Position numbers and translations under genes: made by a program. A stretch of 64,000 nucleotides of DNA from Bryopsis sp. KO-2023 (taxonomy: Eukaryota > Chlorophyta > Ulvophyceae > Bryopsidales > Bryopsidaceae), in the NCBI GenBank assembly GCA_030272585.1, contig BSYQ01000003.1:4154001-4218000 (forward strand). The letters run 5' to 3'. Shown piece by piece: positions 22,814 through 32,324 of this stretch; within the stretch, counting starts at the first letter, position 1; each line of letters opens with the position of its first letter. The notes under the pieces are model-generated. The model was not told where the DNA came from and did not search any database. It saw only the letters and a program-made list of their open reading frames with translations.

Positions 22814-23436
22814 TGCTTGCAAGGTTCAAGGATTATTTCATGTGAAGACAAAAAAACTACTTGACGAATGAACTGCATGTTTTTTTTTTTGTAGTACAGG
22901 AGAGAGGGGTGGCTGTAAAAGTGTAAAGATAACCCTGTTGTAATGTTGAAACTCATACAACAGTGACCTTCAAAAAGGCGAATGACGGACGACGAACAAT
23001 GTGGATAGTTTTATCCGTACAATCACGACACCAACTCTGTGGATACAAGAAAACTTTAGTGGTTCCTTCAGTGGCAGGCATTGCTGATGTGCAGGCATCT
23101 GCAAACGCGGGAGTTCCCACTTTTCCCACATTTAAGCTAATTGTGGGAATCCTCAGATTTTAAAAACGGGAAAGGTGGGACAACACACAAATCGAGAAAT
23201 ACAGTGTTGAAAGTCCAACTCTGAAGAAAAATATCGTCTTAAAAAGTCAAAGAAACATCGTATTTCCCTTCCCTGCCTGATTGGGCGTTCTCAAAACACT
23301 CTCCGATGGAGGGAGTCTCTTCACAAGCAACACAGTTCGGTTCTGTCCGTCAAACAACGTTATCCTCAACCGCCCTGGGCTTCGAGCGAGGAGTGCGCGT
23401 GGAGCTTTTTCGAAGCTGCATATTGCCGTGCTTGCA
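22814..23436. other. Spacer left of the retrotransposon nest
   Basis: 3' flank of the DUF4211 gene, then 23247-23436, whose minus strand is open and continuous in frame with sequence on the far side of the retrotransposon nest (see findings). Contains CAGGCATCTGCAAACGCGGGA at 23092-23112, repeated inverted at 39768-39788. Confidence 0.5.
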
Positions 23437-23441
23437 ATATC

Positions 23442-23790
23442 TGCAACGGCTGCGACTCTGCAAGTCTGCCAGCCAAGCTGAAGGTGAAACAAAGGGAGAC
23501 CAAGGTGCAAAGCACTCCAAACAAGGTTAAAGCTAGGTTAAAACCAAGTGTACCAATACCCTAGAGGCGCTGCCCAAATACCCTGCTGCAGCACCTCTGA
23601 CAAGACCTGATCCCCTGATCAGACAACTACTGAGCTGACACAGTGAACCCATCACTGTATCAGGTCAGATCACAGAATGTTCTGAGCTGCCAGTTCAGCA
23701 GGGACACCTGCTGAGCTGCCAGCTCGCCAACCTACAGTCAGATCTCCTGATTCAGGGCCCAGCAGGCTCTGAATCAGGCAATTCACTACA
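23442..23790 (-). repeat. 3' LTR of the outer Ty3 element
   Basis: 349 bp, TG..CA ends, matches 38944-39292 with one substitution. On the element's own strand it is preceded by a purine-rich tract (complement of 23791-23802, GGTGGGGAGGAA), the expected polypurine primer site for plus-strand synthesis. Confidence 0.95.
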
Positions 23791-24507
23791 TTCCTCCCCA
23801 CCTGAACTGCAGTAGCCCCTACTGCAACTTAGAAAGGAAAAACCCAAGAGACTGCAAGCTAACAAAACCCATATCAGTGAATAACTTCTTAGTCCAACTT
23901 CTGCCAATGAAAATTCATATCTGCAACTCAGACCAAACCCAATGTATCGAATTAAAATAAAACATCTTTCAGATTTCAGTCACTGATAATCAAGTCCAAA
24001 ATAAATGTAACCATACTAAGTCCTGCCACTGGAAATTGCTATCCCTTATGCACTCTGACACAACCATAACTTTCACAGGGACCAAACTTCCCACAGAAAT
24101 GTTTCAGCTCAACAAACTATCCATGGACCTGTAATATAGAGAAATCAGAGCCCTTCTTTCAAGCAAACACTGCACTCCATCTGCAGTCTGAAATAGAACC
24201 CAAATCTCTCATTTTTCCAGCCCCTCAAGTGTTGTAATTCTGCCACTGATTTGTCAAACCAATTTCCATATTCAAAACTGAAATAAAAACTCCATGCAGG
24301 TTGCTGTATCTGCCCTTTTAACCAGCCATACTCAAGTGGCAACAAATACCAACCTCACAAAGATAAAAACCCCTTTTACTGGACTTGCAATGTATCAACA
24401 GGTGAACCATTTTCATAACCAAAACAGGTTGCAAACTTCAGAGTTTTCATCTCAACCTGTCCAGAAACTGCAAAAGAGATCCTTGTCCACCTCCAACACA
24501 CTGATCA

Positions 24508-24652
24508 CCAGAAACTGGACAGCCCTAAGGGTTTAACCCTGCCTGAAAAATTCCACTTCCAACACACTGATCACCAGAAACTGGACAGCCCTTGAAAAAT
24601 TCCACTTCCAACACACTGATCACCAGAAACTGGACAGCCCTTGAAAAATTCC
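24508..24652. repeat. Three tandem copies of a roughly 50-bp unit in the 3' noncoding region of the outer element
   Basis: The phrase ACACTGATCACCAGAAACTG occurs three times, with TGAAAAATTCCACTTCCA between copies. It lies between the accessory ORF and the 3' LTR. Confidence 0.8.
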
Positions 24653-25445
24653 AACTCTTTCACTGCACCCACTGAGCAAACCACATTCAATCCTGCCACA
24701 ACTCCCATGGTCACACCTCCTGTCGATTCCTGCCTCAGGTCGCCGGACGTTTCAAGCCCCTCTTTGGCGCAAGCGCAGGCACACTCCAGCGGACCTCTCG
24801 CAGCGGCACGCAATCACGATTGGTTCGTCCCGGGGAGGCTGGTTGCGTCGGCAGGGGTGGACTGACGAGCGCGATTCGCAAGGATGTCAGCACCCTCGGC
24901 GCCATGGCCGTGTGCACCCGAAGCTGGCATAGCCCACACTCTTTCGCTGCATCCACCGAAACCCCCTTTCGCGTTTCGCTGAGTTGTCCGACCACGTCCA
25001 AGCTCCCGTCTGGGTTCGTCTTTTCCACCGTTACGTCTGGCGCGTACCAGAGTCTCTGGACACAGAGGTCTCTGCAGCATATCCTGTGCTTCCGACATGG
25101 GAGCTCCCGCACTGGTGCCCCAAGAGACCTCGCCGTCTTGAAGCAAAGCGAACAGCCACGTCCCGTTTCTTTCAGCGCCGTCTCCATCTCACTCTTTTGG
25201 TCTGCTGCAGGTTTTTCTGGTTCAGGGAGCCCTGTGTCCAGGAAGCCGAAGGACAACTCCTCTTCGGAATCCAACCGCGTTACCGGCATTTTCTTCGCCC
25301 ACTCTCGCCACGCTTTCAGCTCACTTTCGGCAGCACTCAGAGACCCTTGCAGCTTCCACTTCTCCTGCTCCACCTTTTGACACTTGCTCCTCAGCCTTTC
25401 CAACTCCGCAACGTCGACTGCCCTCTTCCGCAGAACCTGCACAGC

Positions 25446-25657
25446 TGTAGTCGGGTTACTGATTATCGGGCTAGTTAGAGCCACGTGATTGACTTTCTCG
25501 GTGTCCGACATAGAGTTAGGATAAAGGGCACTATTGGGATTGTATCGAGGACCATATTTTGACCTCTGTAAGACATTGACGCTCGATAGAGCTTGTGACC
25601 CCGACCATCTCTCTCTCTCACGACCACTCCCTCTCATCAACAACGTGACCCTCTACA
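25446..25657 (+). repeat. 5' LTR of the inner Ty3 element
   Basis: 212 bp, starts TGTAGTCGGG and ends CCTCTACA. Contains a CT dinucleotide run near its 3' end. Confidence 0.96.
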
Positions 25658-25658
25658 A

Positions 25659-25670
25659 TGGTTTCGGAGC
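25659..25670 (+). other. Primer-binding site of the inner element
   Basis: TGGTTTCGGAGC, one base after the 5' LTR; TGG pairs with the CCA end of a tRNA primer. The same 12 bases occupy the same position in the outer element. Confidence 0.8.
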
Positions 25671-25752
25671 TTTAACCTCTCAACGAGGAACGATCGGATA
25701 AGGAACGAGGAATCACAGAGAGACGTCACGCTCAACTTTCCAAACTGGGACC

Positions 25753-28700
25753 ATGGCTAACAGAAACCTCGGACATAAAGTGAAACGATACGAGGAAGAG
25801 AAGTTCGATCGAAACAGACGCAACGACCGCCAGAAATCGTCGAACGGCGATGGTCGGTGCAGAGGTTTGAAACACCGTGTTGGGACGGTTGAAAAGAACA
25901 TGAACGAACTCCTTAAAGGACAGAAAACGTTGCTGGAACAGTTGAGCGAGATCGTGAAAGAGTCGCGACGTCTGACAGATGCTGCGAAAAGTGTGAAACG
26001 CAGAGATCAACAAACGACGGTGGGACGAGCTTCTCGTAGGACTGGTAGACGCCAGGCGAGGAAGTTACACCAGTCGGAACTGTCAGAAAACAAAAGCGCG
26101 AGCTCTGGAACGGAGAGTGACAATGGTGTGACGGACGTCACAGGCGTCAGGTCAAGGAAAATGCATGTCGAGCATGCAGAGGACGATGCGGCGTCCACGA
26201 ATGCGGATGCGTTCGATGATCAACCTGAGGGGCAGACTAAGGCGAAGGCGAGTCCATGCGCCACGATGCCTCAGGAACCAGTTGGCGTGCATCAGGCTGG
26301 AGATCATCAGTCGAAATCGGAAAGGATTTCGAGGAATCCAGGAAGAGATTTCAAGGGAAGCGATGACGAGGATGAAGCATCGCAGAGCGCAGGAGCATCG
26401 TGTGATGGAAAGGAGCCGACAGCGGTGGATCTAAGGGTGACCGGAGTGGGATCCAAGACATCCCTGCTGAAATTACACGGCTCGCTGGGCCATGCAGCAG
26501 TGCGAGTTCTGATCGATAGCGGAGCGTCGACGGAATTCATATCAGAACGGTTGGTAAAACGGTTGGGATTAAACGTCGATGCATTCGAAAAGCATCGACC
26601 TGTGACATTAGCGGATGATTCGGTCGCGAATGTCGTCGGATCATGCACAACGACGATTCGATTTGGACCTTACAGAGTTCGAAGGAAATTTTTAGTCCTG
26701 GCTGAATTGATACATGATGTTATCTTTGGGAAAAGTTGGTTATCAGAGGTGAACCCGAAAATCGACTGGGTATCACACAAGCTAAAGATCTGTCGTCCTG
26801 GAAAGAAGGATTTGGAGTTACAGGGGTACTACGGCGATGATACTGGAGGTGGCAACAGTGCGCGAAATTTGAATCTGATTTCGGCGAAACAAATGTCGAA
26901 GATCATGCGCAGAGGTCGCGATGAGGTGTTCTCGCTGTGGATTCATGATGTCGGAGATAATGATGATTCGGAGGATTTCATGGAGTGGAGAAATTCGGAG
27001 GAATGTGGAGGCATAAGAACTGGAGGAGAATTGAGAATGGCTGAACTGCTGAATGAGAAGTCGATTGCTGAAAGACAAGACAAGTCGAAAGGAACTGCAA
27101 CTCACAAAAAGGAAGCTACAGAACTGGAAACGGAACTGAACACAGAAATCGGGAAATCGGGAAGGACTGAGAGAGTGAACCAAAGGAAGGAATCGAACAC
27201 AGACCACACTGGATCAACAAATAAACTGGGGAAAAGAATTGATGGACCAAGTGGAACTCAAGCAAATTCTATCACGAACGTTGAGACTCCTAACCAAGCT
27301 AAGGCAAATCGAATAAAGGAGGAACCAATGGGAGTGCCCAAACATGGAAGTGTGAATGTGGATTCGAAACTGGAACACATGATCGAAAAACTGCCCAAGG
27401 AACTGGAAAAACTCAAGGCAGTGCTTCGTCGTCATGCAGATCGGTTCCCGGAGGATTTACCGACGAAGCTTCCACCCCACAGAAAATTCGACTTTGAGAT
27501 AAACGAACAGGAAGGGGCGCAACCGGTCTCAAGACCGATCTACCGGTTAAGCCCGGCTGAACTCAAGGAACTGCGAAAGCAACTCGACTACCTTCTCAAC
27601 CACGGAATGATAAGGCCTTCACACAGTCCATACGGAGCTCCCGTCCTGTTCGCGCCAAAAGCAGACGGGACTCTTCGTTTTTGCATCGACTACAGGATGC
27701 TTAACAAACAAACACTCCGCTCGAAATATTCGCTCCCACGAATGGACGAAATGGTGGACCAAGTGGAAGGAGCGCGCTGGTTCACGAAAATAGACTTAAG
27801 GAGCGGTTACTGGCAGGTCCGCATCAAGAACGAACACATCCACAAGTCGGCGTTCCGCACTCGCTACGGCCACTTCGAGTGGTTGGTGATGCCGTTCGGG
27901 TTCGCCGACGCACCGGCCTATTTCATGCGGCTGATGAACGACACCCTCCGCCCCTACCTCGACAATTTCGTTCTAGTGTTTCTAGACGACGTGCTGATTT
28001 TCAGTAAGGATGCCGACTCGCACGCCGACCACGTGCGTTTGGTGCTGGAAAAGCTGGAGGAGCAAGGACTGTATGCGAAGTGCAGTAAGTGTGAGTTTGG
28101 AAAAAGCGGCGTCGAGTTTCTGGGAACGTGGCTGGAACGGGATGGAACTTACCCCACGGCGGAAAAAGTTAAATCGATAAAAGAATGGCCGACGCCGAAG
28201 TCTGTACACGACGTTCGCAGTTTTTTAGGACTGTGTTCGTTTTACCGAAGGTTCGTCAGGAACTTTTCGGTGCTCGCTGCCCCTTTGACGAATCTAACGA
28301 AAAAACACAATGGTTGGAATTGGGGACGGCTGGAGCGGCAGGCTTTCGAGTCTCTAAAAACGGCTATGACAACGACGCCAGTGCTGAAGCACTTCGACGA
28401 CGAACTTCCGGTGGTGGTGGCAACAGATGCCTCGCAAGCTGGCATCGGTGGTGTTCTAATGCAGCGGACAGAAAAAGGATTACACCCTGTGTGTTTCGAG
28501 TCGCACAAGTTCACGGAGGCAGAACAGAACTATCCTGTTCACGAGCAGGAGCTCCTTGCGATTGTGCATTGCCTAAAAAAATGGCGCACATATCTGGAAG
28601 GGCGGCACTTCGTTTTGCGAACAGATAATGCGAGTTTGGTGTGGCTCGACACTCAGAAAGGATTAACGCGACGACAGGTGCGATGGACGCAGTTCCTAGC

Positions 28701-31050
28701 ACCGTTTGACTTCGACACTGTGCACATAAAAGGGACGGACAACGTTGTGGCCGACGCCTTGAGTAGGTGTCCTCAACCCAATCGGAGTTCTGGATTGAGT
28801 TCAGGAGGGGATGAGGAGTCGTCAGCCCAACAGAAGTCGTCAGGCAAAGTAATTGAGACGTGGAGAAGCGAATGTGTTGGTCGAAAAGTTGCAGAAGCGG
28901 AAAACAGAACATTACTGAAGGTGAATGAGTCGAATGACCACCAAGGAAAACAGGCAGAAAAAGGACTACAGAATCAGAAAACAATGGAACAGGAGGGGGG
29001 ACTTAGTTCTCTCCAAACACCCAACAGAGAACCAAAACCAAATATCAACCAAACTGAACAAGGGAGTCTGATTGAGAAGCAAACTGGGGACAAGCTATCA
29101 CAGACTGAAATAAACAAACTGCTGGAGACATCTGGTGCTGGGGATTGCACAGATGTAGAGAAGCCTTTGGGGCTACCACTGGAACAAAAGAACAAAAGGA
29201 ATGGAGGGGGAGATGAAAGGAACACCCCTGACACAAGCAAACCAGAAAAGACTGGAATTTCGACTGAGGAGTTGAATGAAGGTCCAGTGGCAGCTCTAAA
29301 ACCACCTAAGGGTGAGGAAAAGTCCAAGAAAGAAGTAAGGATTAATCCACAGACAACTGAGTTGAAATGTTGGTCTTCTGGAGAGGATTCTGAAGGGATC
29401 CCTGAGAAGTTAAGACCACTTGGACAGCGACTGGTAAATGATGCAGACAGTTGCAGAATGGAGGCAAACATGGCACAGAATCAAACTATGGATGGAGGAG
29501 CCCCATCCCTGAATGTGTTGACAAGAAGTCAAGTGGAACAAGTGAATATACCAAGAGAAAAGATCAGAGCTGAGCAAGGAAAGGATGGATATTGCATCAA
29601 CATCAAGGACCTACTGGAAAAACAGGATGCTAATGTCATCAAGCAATTCAAGTTACAGGAGGGAATCATCATGAAGCTGACTGGACAGTTAGTCATACCC
29701 ACATCCATCAGGCAGGATGTTCTGAAAGAGGCACATGACTCAGCGATTTCAGGACATAAAGGCAGAGAGAGGACCCTTGATTTAATCAAGAGGTACTTCT
29801 ATTGGAGGAGACTAGATAAAGATGTGGCTGATTACTGTAGAACTTGTCCAGAATGTCAGAAATCAAAGGCAGAAGCGAAGCTTCCAGCGGGGAAGCTCCA
29901 GCCGCTTCCGATCCCGGAACGACGTTGGGAATCGGTCAGTCTCGACTTGATCGTGCAGCTTCCAGAAACAGAGCGAGGACATTCGGCGATAGTGGTGTTC
30001 GTCGACAGATTGAGCAAGATGACGCACTTCATCCCGACGTCGACGAGCGCGTCTGCCAGGGATCTGGCCGACATATTCTTCAGGGAGGTGTGGAGACACC
30101 ACGGGATGCCGACGAGTTTGGTGTCGGACCGCGACAGTCGTTTCGTCTCAGCATTCTGGCGACGACTAATGGAGCTGAGTGGGACGTCACTGAAGATGAG
30201 CTCGGCGTTTCACCCGCAGACCGACGGACAAACAGAAAGGATGAACCGCGTACTCGAGGAGACGCTACGCTGCTACGTCGACGCGCGACGACGCGACTGG
30301 GACGAAAGATTGCCGGCCGCCGAATTCGCGTACAACAATGGAAAGCATACGTCGACGGGCCACACGCCCTTCTACTTAAACTCAGGGGAGCACCCGTTAG
30401 TGCCGATGGCGCTTATCGGAGGTCGACGCGTCGAGAGCGAGATTCGCGGCGTGCACGACATTCTGTCGAACATGAAGAATGACTTGGATTTGGCTAAACA
30501 ACTGTGGAAACAAGCTCAGGAGAGGCAACGGAAGTATGCCGACAAGTCGCGACGTGAAGAAGAGTTCGCGGTTGGAGAACGAGTTTTGCTGACGACCCAG
30601 AATCTGTCATTTGCTGGCAGCGGGATTTCGCCGAAGCTCGGACCACGTTTCGTGGGACCGTTTGAGGTGGTCGCAAGAGTCGGAAAGGTTGCCTACAAGC
30701 TCAAGTTACCAGAGACGTGGAAGATACACGACGTTTTCCATATTGTGAGATTGCGGAAATTTAAGGAGTCGTCAGACTTTCGACGACCTGAACCGGAGCC
30801 GCCAGCACCGGTGATTAATGAAGAGGAACTCGAATACGAAGTCGAGAGGGTGCTGGATCACAAGGAAACGAAACGAGGACGGAAGGTGACGAGGAGATAT
30901 CTGATTCGCTGGGTCGGCTATGGGATCGAACACGATTCCTGGGAGCCGTGGAAGCACTTGGTTAACGCGTCAGAAAGGGTGGCGGCATACCACCAACTGG
31001 TCGGACTCCAGCCTACGAAGGAAGAAGCTATCCTTCGGGGGCGGACGTGA
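25753..31050 (+). CDS. Gag-Pol-like polyprotein of the inner Ty3 element, with chromodomain
   Basis: 1,765 residues. The N-terminal 230 or so are basic/acidic with a coiled coil (VEKNMNELLKGQKTLLEQLS) but show no recognisable gag fold and no CCHC zinc knuckle. Aspartic protease LIDSGAS near residue 253. Reverse transcriptase with FLDD near 743. RNase H ATDAS near 891. Integrase zinc motif ending CRTCPEC near 1362, catalytic D near 1397 (LDLIV), D near 1456 (SDRDSRF) and E near 1490 (DGQTERMN). Chromodomain about 1690-1745 (RYLIRWVGYGIEHDSWEP), which would steer integration to marked chromatin. Two long polar linkers, before the RT and between RNase H and integrase (about 300 residues), are unusual. 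Catalytic residues are all present. Confidence 0.93.
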   Translation: MANRNLGHKVKRYEEEKFDRNRRNDRQKSSNGDGRCRGLKHRVGTVEKNMNELLKGQKTLLEQLSEIVKESRRLTDAAKSVKRRDQQTTVGRASRRTGRRQARKLHQSELSENKSASSGTESDNGVTDVTGVRSRKMHVEHAEDDAASTNADAFDDQPEGQTKAKASPCATMPQEPVGVHQAGDHQSKSERISRNPGRDFKGSDDEDEASQSAGASCDGKEPTAVDLRVTGVGSKTSLLKLHGSLGHAAVRVLIDSGASTEFISERLVKRLGLNVDAFEKHRPVTLADDSVANVVGSCTTTIRFGPYRVRRKFLVLAELIHDVIFGKSWLSEVNPKIDWVSHKLKICRPGKKDLELQGYYGDDTGGGNSARNLNLISAKQMSKIMRRGRDEVFSLWIHDVGDNDDSEDFMEWRNSEECGGIRTGGELRMAELLNEKSIAERQDKSKGTATHKKEATELETELNTEIGKSGRTERVNQRKESNTDHTGSTNKLGKRIDGPSGTQANSITNVETPNQAKANRIKEEPMGVPKHGSVNVDSKLEHMIEKLPKELEKLKAVLRRHADRFPEDLPTKLPPHRKFDFEINEQEGAQPVSRPIYRLSPAELKELRKQLDYLLNHGMIRPSHSPYGAPVLFAPKADGTLRFCIDYRMLNKQTLRSKYSLPRMDEMVDQVEGARWFTKIDLRSGYWQVRIKNEHIHKSAFRTRYGHFEWLVMPFGFADAPAYFMRLMNDTLRPYLDNFVLVFLDDVLIFSKDADSHADHVRLVLEKLEEQGLYAKCSKCEFGKSGVEFLGTWLERDGTYPTAEKVKSIKEWPTPKSVHDVRSFLGLCSFYRRFVRNFSVLAAPLTNLTKKHNGWNWGRLERQAFESLKTAMTTTPVLKHFDDELPVVVATDASQAGIGGVLMQRTEKGLHPVCFESHKFTEAEQNYPVHEQELLAIVHCLKKWRTYLEGRHFVLRTDNASLVWLDTQKGLTRRQVRWTQFLAPFDFDTVHIKGTDNVVADALSRCPQPNRSSGLSSGGDEESSAQQKSSGKVIETWRSECVGRKVAEAENRTLLKVNESNDHQGKQAEKGLQNQKTMEQEGGLSSLQTPNREPKPNINQTEQGSLIEKQTGDKLSQTEINKLLETSGAGDCTDVEKPLGLPLEQKNKRNGGGDERNTPDTSKPEKTGISTEELNEGPVAALKPPKGEEKSKKEVRINPQTTELKCWSSGEDSEGIPEKLRPLGQRLVNDADSCRMEANMAQNQTMDGGAPSLNVLTRSQVEQVNIPREKIRAEQGKDGYCINIKDLLEKQDANVIKQFKLQEGIIMKLTGQLVIPTSIRQDVLKEAHDSAISGHKGRERTLDLIKRYFYWRRLDKDVADYCRTCPECQKSKAEAKLPAGKLQPLPIPERRWESVSLDLIVQLPETERGHSAIVVFVDRLSKMTHFIPTSTSASARDLADIFFREVWRHHGMPTSLVSDRDSRFVSAFWRRLMELSGTSLKMSSAFHPQTDGQTERMNRVLEETLRCYVDARRRDWDERLPAAEFAYNNGKHTSTGHTPFYLNSGEHPLVPMALIGGRRVESEIRGVHDILSNMKNDLDLAKQLWKQAQERQRKYADKSRREEEFAVGERVLLTTQNLSFAGSGISPKLGPRFVGPFEVVARVGKVAYKLKLPETWKIHDVFHIVRLRKFKESSDFRRPEPEPPAPVINEEELEYEVERVLDHKETKRGRKVTRRYLIRWVGYGIEHDSWEPWKHLVNASERVAAYHQLVGLQPTKEEAILRGRT

Positions 31051-31762
31051 TTGGTGGTGACGACTTTACGACGATCGAGGCGAAGGACGACCGGAATACC
31101 TACAGACTGACGGATCGCGAGGGGGCGGTTATCGGATTGCGTGATGGGTACTACCGCTAGGCGACCGCAGACTGCTTTGGGTAAGTCGCTGGAAACCGAT
31201 CGAAGTCGAAGTGGAAGTTTTTAGAAAAGAGGGTTCGAAAAGGAAGTGAAAAGAAAATCGAATTTGGGTAGCCTGGGAAGAGGCTAGTGTTTTGAAACCT
31301 GAATGACCTGATTGTTTATTGACTGGGGATTTCTTATTTTTACTGGAACATTTGGGATTCTAGGGACTGGATTCCTGTGTTTTGATTTTCCTGTACTCCC
31401 TAGCACTTCCTGGACTTTGAATGTTTTGATTATGTTTCTGGAGGGGAGTTTGCTAGAGTGCTGGCTGTGAACTGTTTATTTGCTAGCTGGGAGTCAGTGG
31501 GACATTGATTGATTGACTGTTTATTGAATTGACTTGGGCTGGATTCGAACTCGAGTGGGCTAGAATGAAATGAGCTGAGCTTTGCCTTTTGGAATTGGCT
31601 CGCTTGAGAGAACGGGATAGTGGGACGTTTTTCTCTCTATTCTCGGATTGATTCGGATTCGGACTTTGACGGACTTTGGACTGATTTTTGGGATACGATC
31701 CTGAGTTGCTCTTTTGGATTTTGATAGATGTGACCTCACTCGCCTGACTGGAGTTTAGTCGG

Positions 31763-31777
31763 TGAGGTGGAGGGGAT
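31763..31777 (+). other. Polypurine tract of the inner element
   Basis: TGAGGTGGAGGGGAT directly abuts the 3' LTR start; expected primer for plus-strand DNA synthesis. Confidence 0.75.
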
Positions 31778-31989
31778 TGTAGTCGGGTTACTGATTATCG
31801 GGCTAGTTAGAGCCACGTGATTGACTTTCTCGGTGTCCGACATAGAGTTAGGATAAAGGGCACTATTGGGATTGTATCGAGGACCATATTTTGACCTCTG
31901 TAAGACATTGACGCTCGATAGAGCTTGTGACCCCGACCATCTCTCTCTCTCACGACCACTCCCTCTCATCAACAACGTGACCCTCTACA
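31778..31989 (+). repeat. 3' LTR of the inner Ty3 element
   Basis: 212 bp, no difference seen from 25446-25657; followed by target copy ACAGC at 31990-31994. Confidence 0.96.
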
Positions 31990-32324
31990 ACAGCCTCCTC
32001 AAACGCCACAACCTCATCTGCCCCCTTGCTCACGTCGGCTTTCTCCACCGCTTCTCCGCTGATAACCACAGGGGTAGTTTCTGCTGGTTCACTGCTGCTG
32101 GCGGGGGTTGAGACGATAAGGGCGGTCTGGTTTGCTGGTTGCTGATCCATATTGACTCCTTCCTTTCGAACGATAAGCTCCTCTTTCTCTTTTCCTGCTC
32201 TGCGCACGTAACTTGCTAGACAGCTTCTTGTTCCAGTATGCTGCACTCTTTTCGCTGTTTCTGTCAGGGGTTGCTTCAGTCTGTCAGAGATATCAACCTG
32301 TCACCTCTGTTTGGTCGGGTCCTT

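Larger units (their letters stand above)
25446..31989 (+). mobile_element. Inner Ty3/gypsy chromovirus, apparently intact
   Basis: 6,544 bp with 212-bp LTRs (25446-25657 and 31778-31989) that I read as identical, and a 5-bp target duplication ACAGC (25441-25445 and 31990-31994). A single 1,765-codon ORF has no stops. A primer-binding site lies one base after the 5' LTR and a purine tract abuts the 3' LTR. Inserted, in opposite orientation, into the accessory ORF of the outer element, so it is the younger of the two. Confidence 0.96.
24735..32150 (-). pseudogene. Accessory ORF3 of the outer Ty3 element, split by the inner element
   Basis: Two pieces, 31990-32150 and 24735-25440, are in the same frame once the inner element and one ACAGC copy are discounted, giving about 288 residues. 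It lies 3' of pol on the element's strand. Contents: an acidic Ala/Ser-rich N-terminus; a coiled coil (VAELERLRSKCQKVEQEKWK); then a cysteine/histidine cluster C-x2-C-x15-C-x2-H-x2-C-C-x3-C, with a further C-x2-C (ECGLC) about 50 residues on, resembling a RING-type zinc fold with imperfect spacing; and a basic tail. Ty3 elements normally have nothing here apart from occasional env-like genes, and this has no membrane segment. Possible roles (inference): ubiquitin ligase-like or chromatin/host-interaction factor. Interrupted, so not functional in this copy. Confidence 0.7.

Noticed and set aside
24508-24652. CRISPR-like array from the three evenly spaced repeats
   Set aside because: Only three units with near-identical spacers, inside a eukaryotic retrotransposon; simple tandem duplication explains it.
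25753-31050. Shadow ORFs opposite the Ty3 polyprotein (for example 28974-29471 minus)
   Set aside because: They lie antisense within an intact coding frame and have no independent features.
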